Shown here: positions 59,101 through 64,000 of the stretch, piece by piece | Numbering within the stretch: position 1 is the stretch's first letter | How the letters are laid out: the number at the start of each line of letters is the position of its first letter | DNA from: Paulownia fortunei | Taxonomy: Eukaryota > Streptophyta > Magnoliopsida > Lamiales > Paulowniaceae | DNA length: 64,000 bases | Direction of reading: 5' to 3' | NCBI GenBank assembly: GCA_019321725.1 | Contig: CM033113.1 | Coordinates: 11,842,001-11,906,000, forward strand | Notes under the pieces: generated by a model | What the model saw: only the letters and a program-made list of their open reading frames with translations | Database searches by the model: none | What the model was told of the DNA's origin: nothing | Position numbers and translations under genes: made by a program

Positions 59101-60130
59101 ATGGCAATGAGAATATCAATGTGGTTTGAAGGGATGTCCTCGCAACAAGCTATCCCAAGTATGTTATTTTTAGTTAAAACCAATGGTGAAGCTCTGTGCA
59201 TAGGAGGTAGTGCAACAACACATATAATTCTCAAAGATAAAAAATATTTTTCCTATTTCATATTAGCTGAAGCTAATGTTAGCACAATATTTGGTGCTGC
59301 AAATCTTATTGAAGGTTGTGGAATAGCTATTATTTTATTACCTGTGATGGATGAAGAGTCAATGAATTCAAAAAAATTTATCATTTGGTATGATCGTTTG
59401 GGTCATGCAGGTTCGATAATGATATGAAAAATTATAGAAAATTCTCATGGATATCCATTAAAGAACCAAATGATTTTTTTATCCAAAGATTTTTATGTGC
59501 TACTTTTTTTCAAGAAAAAATGATTACAAGACCATATCTAATAAAAGTTGCTTTTGAATCTCCCGTATTTTTAGAACGAATTCAATGAGACATATGTGGG
59601 CCTATTATTCCAGCATATGGGCCATTTAAATATTTCATGGTACTAATAGATGCATTGACACGTTGGTCATATATTTGTTTATTATCTACTCGGAACATTG
59701 CATTTGCTAGACTCATTGCTCAAATAATTTGATTACGTGCACAATTTCTGAATTATATAATCAAGAAAATTCGTTTGGATAACGCTGGAGAATTTACATC
59801 CTAAACTTTTAATAATTATTGTATATCAACTGGGATTATAGTTGAGCATCCTTTTGCTCACATACATACATAGAATAGGTTAGCAAAATCTTTTATTAAA
59901 AGATTAAAATTGATTGCTAGGCCTTTACTTATGAGAGCAAAGCTACCCAATTCTGCTTGGGGACATGCCATATCGCATGCAGCAATACTTATTCGCATAA
60001 AACCAACTGCATAATATAAGTATTCCTCATTACAACTTATCACTGGTAAAAAAACAAGATACCTCACATCTAAGAGTTTTTTGGTTGTGCGGTTTATGTC
60101 CCAATTGCTCCACCACAATGCATTAAGATG
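59101..60130 (+). pseudogene. copia protease and integrase, broken
   Basis: Protease active-site region reads GGSATTHIILKDKKYFSYF (Asp of the family's D-S-A replaced by Gly), then NTIFGAANLIEGCG-like text and the integrase start WYDRLGHAGS (59388). Further integrase blocks such as CGPI-like, GHLNISW and RLDNAGEF are readable at 59590-59790 in shifting frames. Confidence 0.85.
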
Positions 60131-60736
60131 GATCCTCAAAGAAGACTGGGATTTTATATAGGATTTGAGTCATCGTTAATTATTAAATATCTTGAACTCT
60201 TGATGAGTGATATTTTCATAGCACGATTTGTCGATTGCTATTTTGATGAGGCAATTTTTCCAGCATTAGGGGGAGAGAAACAACAGTTGAAAAAATAAGA
60301 AATTTTATGGAATGCATCATCATCTTATTTTGATCCTCGTATAAATCAATGTGAATTGGAAGTTAAGAAAATTATTCACTTACAAAATATTGCAAATCAA
60401 TTAACTGATGTATTTACTGATATTAAAAAAGTGATAAAATCACATATACCAGCTGTCAGTGCTCCTATTCGTATTGATATCCTAAAAAGATAAATTACTA
60501 ATACACTAACAAAGAAGTCAAAGACACACAGAAGCATGGTAAACCCATCGGTTCTAAAGATAAAAATCCAAGAAAGAAAAATGAGCAAAATAAGTAAGTT
60601 GGCATTTCTAAAATTTTTGGTACTACTCCTAAATAGTTTATGCCAGAAATAGATGACATAACTGAAGAAATAACCTTAGAAGAGCTTCAAGCACTTGAAA
60701 ATGATATTGATGAGGAGATCTCAATAAGTTATCACT

Positions 60737-62460
60737 TTGGAAAAAAGATGGAACCAAAATGAAATTACTGTCGACAACATATTTGCATATACAGTGGCTC
60801 TTGAAATTATAACAGAAAATAAGGATCATGAACTGAAGTATGTTGATGAATCTAGACGAATAAAAAATTGGCCAAAATGGAAAAATACAGTTGATGCAGA
60901 ACTAAGTTCACTTGAAAAACGTCAAGTTTTTGAATTTATCATCGAAACACCTAAATATGTAAAACATGTTGGCTATAAATAGGTATTTATGCGAAAACAT
61001 AATGTGAAAAATGAAACTGTTAGATACAAAGCATGACTTGTAGCAAGGTTTCTCGTAGAGACTTGGTGTTGATAATAAGGAGACATATTCTCCAATGGTG
61101 GATGCAATAACATTTAGATTTTTACTTAGACTGGTAATTTCAGAAGGACTTCATATGCGTCTAGTGAATATTATAACAACTTATCTATATGGTTCACTTG
61201 ATAGTGATATTTATATGAATGTTCCTAAAGGATTAAAATTTCCTAAAGAATACAATTCAAAACCTTTAGAAATGTATTCAAATAAGTTACAAAGATCTTT
61301 GCATGGATTAAAACAATCTAAACATGTGTGGTATAACCGTTTCAATGAATATCTTTTGAGAAAATGATATATCAACAATTCTATTTGTCCATGTATTTTT
61401 ATTAAGAAGTCAAAGTCTGTATTTGCTATTATGTTGATGATTTAAATATCATTAAGACTCCTGAAAAGATTATAGAGATGGTAACATTTCTAAAAGATGA
61501 ATTTGAAATAAAAGATTTAGGAAAAATAAAAATTTTCCTTGGGTTGCAGATCGAGCGTTTAACTGGAGAGATTTTTGTTCATCACTCAAGTTATATTAGA
61601 AAGGTATTAAAATATTTTAACATGGATAAATCCCATCCATTGAGTTCTTCCATGGTTGTTCAATCCCTTGATGTGAAAAAATCCTTTTCTTCCTTGAGAT
61701 GATGATGAAGAAACTATTGGTCCTAAAGTACCATATCTCAGTACTATTAGTACATTAACATATCTTGGTAATTGTACAGGACCTGATATAGCATTCTCTA
61801 TTAATTTACTAGCAAGATAGAGTTCTTCTACAACTCGAAGATACTGGAATTTTGTTAAACTGGTCATTCGATATCTTAGGGGAACAACAGATATGGGTTT
61901 GTTTTATTATAATGATTCAAAGTCAAAATTAGTTAGATATGTTGATGCTGAATATTTATCTAATCCACATAAAGTGGGATCACAAATAGGTTATTTGTTT
62001 ACATATGGTGGTATTGCTATTTCTTGGCACTCTACAAAGTAAACTCTTATAGCCACTTCGTCGAATCGACCTAAAATCTTGGCAATACATGAAGCAAGTT
62101 GAGAATACATATGGTTGAGATCTCTAGTTCAACATATCCTAGAAACTTGTGATCTTTCATTTAGCAAAGAAAGTCCAACAATGATATATGAGAATAATGT
62201 AGTATGCATAGCCTAAATTAAAGGAGGTTATGTTAAAAGAGATAGAACTAAACACATTTCACCAAAGTTTTTTTTCACGCATGAACTCCAAAAGAAAGGA
62301 GATATAGATGTCCATCAAATTTGCTCCAGTAACAACTTGACAGACTTGTTAACAAAGGCATTACCAATAATATTTTTTAAGAAATTAGTTCATAATATTA
62401 GTATGCACTAGCTTAGAGATCTTTGTCAAAAATAAGACATAATTCCTTAAGGGAGTAAAC
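60737..62460 (+). pseudogene. copia reverse transcriptase and RNase H, broken
   Basis: NWPKWKNTVDAELSSLEKRQ (60868), YSPMVDAITFRFLLRLVISE (61088), NIITTYLYGSLDSDIYMNVP (61168), LHGLKQSKHVWYNRF (61300), a YVDD-like active site at about 61430, FLGLQIERL (61538), YLGNCTGPDIAFSINLL (61760), YVDAEYLSNPHKVGSQIGYL (61938) and HISPKFFFTHELQKKGDIDV (62256). Frameshifts and stops throughout. Confidence 0.9.
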
Positions 62461-62551
62461 ATGTGATGTACTCTTTTTTCCCTTGGTTTAGGTTTTATCC
62501 CACTAGGTTTTCCTAACAAAGTTCTTAATGAGGTAGTTTATAATGCGTATT

Positions 62552-62787
62552 TACAGAAGAATATATGTCTAATCAATAGTAGGTAAATGTCAAATTAAAA
62601 GTGAATATTCAATTCTTTTTTCAATTTATCATATTATTATATAATGTATTTATTCATTTGATATGACTATCAACAGAGGTAAATTTGTAATAAATACAAG
62701 AGAAAGAAAATATTCTCTTTGTTGTTCATTTCTTACTCTATATATTCTTCACTTCAAAATTAGTAATATTTCATTGATTTTACAACA
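62552..62787 (+). repeat. copia 3' LTR
   Basis: Lacks the first ~20-30 bases of the 5' LTR, ends TTTTACAACA. Confidence 0.75.
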
Positions 62788-62792
62788 AGAAT

Positions 62793-64000
62793 ATTGTTGT
62801 TGTGAATTTAAAGTTCTCAACTCTAAATCATTTAGGCTGGCCTTCAAGGCTTTTAAATAGGCTCATTAATTATACATTTTTGCGGATAGGCCCATGAATT
62901 GTACACTGGCCTCCAAATTCATTTCCTCTATGAGAGAATCTCTTCCCAATTGGAATCACATAAGCACATATTAATTGATTGGGAGTGACTAAGATGAAAG
63001 CGAGCGTTAAGAGTTGTCACAATGGACCATTACATGTAATTGATCTCCACTTGTGGGCATCTATAGTGCCACATTAGATCATATTTTACAAGATAAAATT
63101 CATAAATGTCCCTATATTATATCAAAATTGTAAAAAATATTTGAAACCCTGCAAAAACAACCCCCCCCCCCAACCCCAATTGACGAAGATGATGATTCAC
63201 ACTCTAGTATGTGAAACTTGGGGATTTTGCATGTCCTATAACCCTAAAGTGCAAGTGTAAATGTCTAATATACCCTCGCCCCTAATATGAAATTAAAAAC
63301 AAAATTTATTAAATAAATGTTGTGAAACCCCCTATATTTTAAGATTGCTTTAATAATTTCCTAAATTCTAGTCTAAGTTCCAAAAAAAGCTAATTTTAGA
63401 TGGAAAACTTAGCTTTTAAATTTAGATTTTAATATTTATGATCGATTATATTATATCAATTTATATGCAATTGTTTTAAAATATTTGCTCCATATGCAAA
63501 AATTGAAAAAATAGAAATAACTAACCATTTTATTTCTTTTTGCAAAAAACTAACGTTAAATAACCAAACTATTAAAATCACAAAATAAATGTTAAAATAA
63601 TAATAATACTAATTTGGGTCTGAATAATTACCTCTCAAGTTTGGGATCGATTTCTAGAGGTCTACGAGCTAGTATGGTTTTAGTTTAAGAAGACCCACAA
63701 AATGAGCATACGTTAGGTCTAGCTAATATGCTCCGAAGTTTAAGTCAGATCGAGGTTTATAGATAGCTCAGAATTGGCAAATGAAGTGAGTAAATTGTCT
63801 AGAAGTTACTTTATGATTAATATTGGAGACTATTTATAGTTTTTTCATACACATATAGGCCTTCTCATTATGACAAGTATTCTTATCTAGGAGGCCCCCA
63901 AGTACAAATAGCAGGAGAATCTACGGTGCACCTTTCGGGTCATGTTCGACCCGATCTTTGGGTCGGGTTGGGACCTATATAAACAAACAAAAGAATAATC
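62793..64000. other. Intergenic, no gene seen
   Basis: Non-coding. Contains a C-homopolymer of about 13 near 63162, and near the right end GTTCGACCCGATCTTTGGGTCGGGTTGGGAC (about 63938-63970), which includes the inverted repeat GACCCGATC/TGGGTCGGG and may be the edge of another transposon. Confidence 0.4.

Larger units (their letters stand above)
57776..62787 (+). mobile_element. Ty1/copia element, full length, decayed
   Basis: 5' LTR 57776-58043 (268 bp, TGTTATG...), primer-binding region TTATCAACATG just after it, gag, protease, integrase, RT and RNase H all in plus-strand order, 3' LTR ending at 62787. Perfect AGAAT duplication at 57771-57775 and 62788-62792. Many stops and frameshifts; not functional. 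Lineage not assigned. Confidence 0.93.

Noticed and set aside
63155..63175. C-homopolymer as a functional signal
   Set aside because: Simple homopolymer in non-coding DNA; length also prone to sequencing error.

Overview
This is plant nuclear DNA: AT-rich, with spliced GT-AG genes, plant LTR-retrotransposon primer-binding sites and plant MITEs. The O-methyltransferase at 4.6-5.7 kb starts like the flavonoid/phenylpropanoid O-methyltransferases of mints and relatives, so a lamiid eudicot (perhaps Lamiales) is my inference; the species cannot be named from this window. All assignments come from reading by eye; no search was run.

Left part (1-23.4 kb) is gene-bearing. 1-2.0 kb is unassigned, possibly decayed coding sequence, followed by a ruined Helitron PIF1-type helicase (2.3-3.7 kb). 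A two-exon O-methyltransferase (OMT) lies on the minus strand (4564-5746) and carries one frameshift. A 2.2-kb terminal-inverted-repeat transposon (6.84-9.08 kb), a Tat-like LTR fragment (10.9 kb) and a MITE (12.1-12.5 kb) separate it from a divergently oriented OMT pseudogene (12.74-13.68 kb) whose second exon is still open. The only clearly intact cellular gene is the 9-exon minus-strand gene for 20S proteasome subunit alpha-1/type 6 (PAA1/PSMA6), 15096-21578, encoding 246 residues; two related MITEs sit in introns 6/7 territory. Behind its promoter lie short tandem repeats and a ~1-kb TRIM element (22402-23366).

Middle part (23.4-56 kb) is a nest of transposons. A hAT transposase fragment is cut at 24656 by an Athila-type Ty3/gypsy element on the minus strand (E1, 24657 to about 38221), itself interrupted by a CRM-like chromovirus with 885-bp LTRs and a perfect GCAGT target duplication (28231-35033). 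Next to E1, sharing a head-to-head pair of truncated 5' LTRs, is a related element on the plus strand (E2, about 38228-54237), interrupted by an internally deleted Ty1/copia element (39056-44843, TTTAT duplication) and by a ~2-kb solo LTR (46961-48987). E2 ends against a Tat-like 3' LTR (54985-55339) and a copia LTR remnant (55.3-56.3 kb).

The most interesting observation is that both E1 and E2 carry, downstream of their truncated pol and upstream of the 3' LTR, an intronless copy of a cellular LONELY GUY (LOG) cytokinin-activating phosphoribohydrolase gene in the sense orientation: nearly full length but broken in E2 (50398-51033), and a C-terminal half that is still open in E1 (27904-28230). 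The shared LTRs and 3' flanks point to a single capture of a spliced LOG transcript by this retroelement family, followed by retrotransposition. The two elements differ strongly in protease although their gag, LTR and LOG regions are alike, suggesting mosaic recombination.

Right part (56-64 kb) has a Stowaway-like MITE against which a decayed but full-length Ty1/copia element is inserted (57776-62787, AGAAT duplication), then non-coding sequence to the end.
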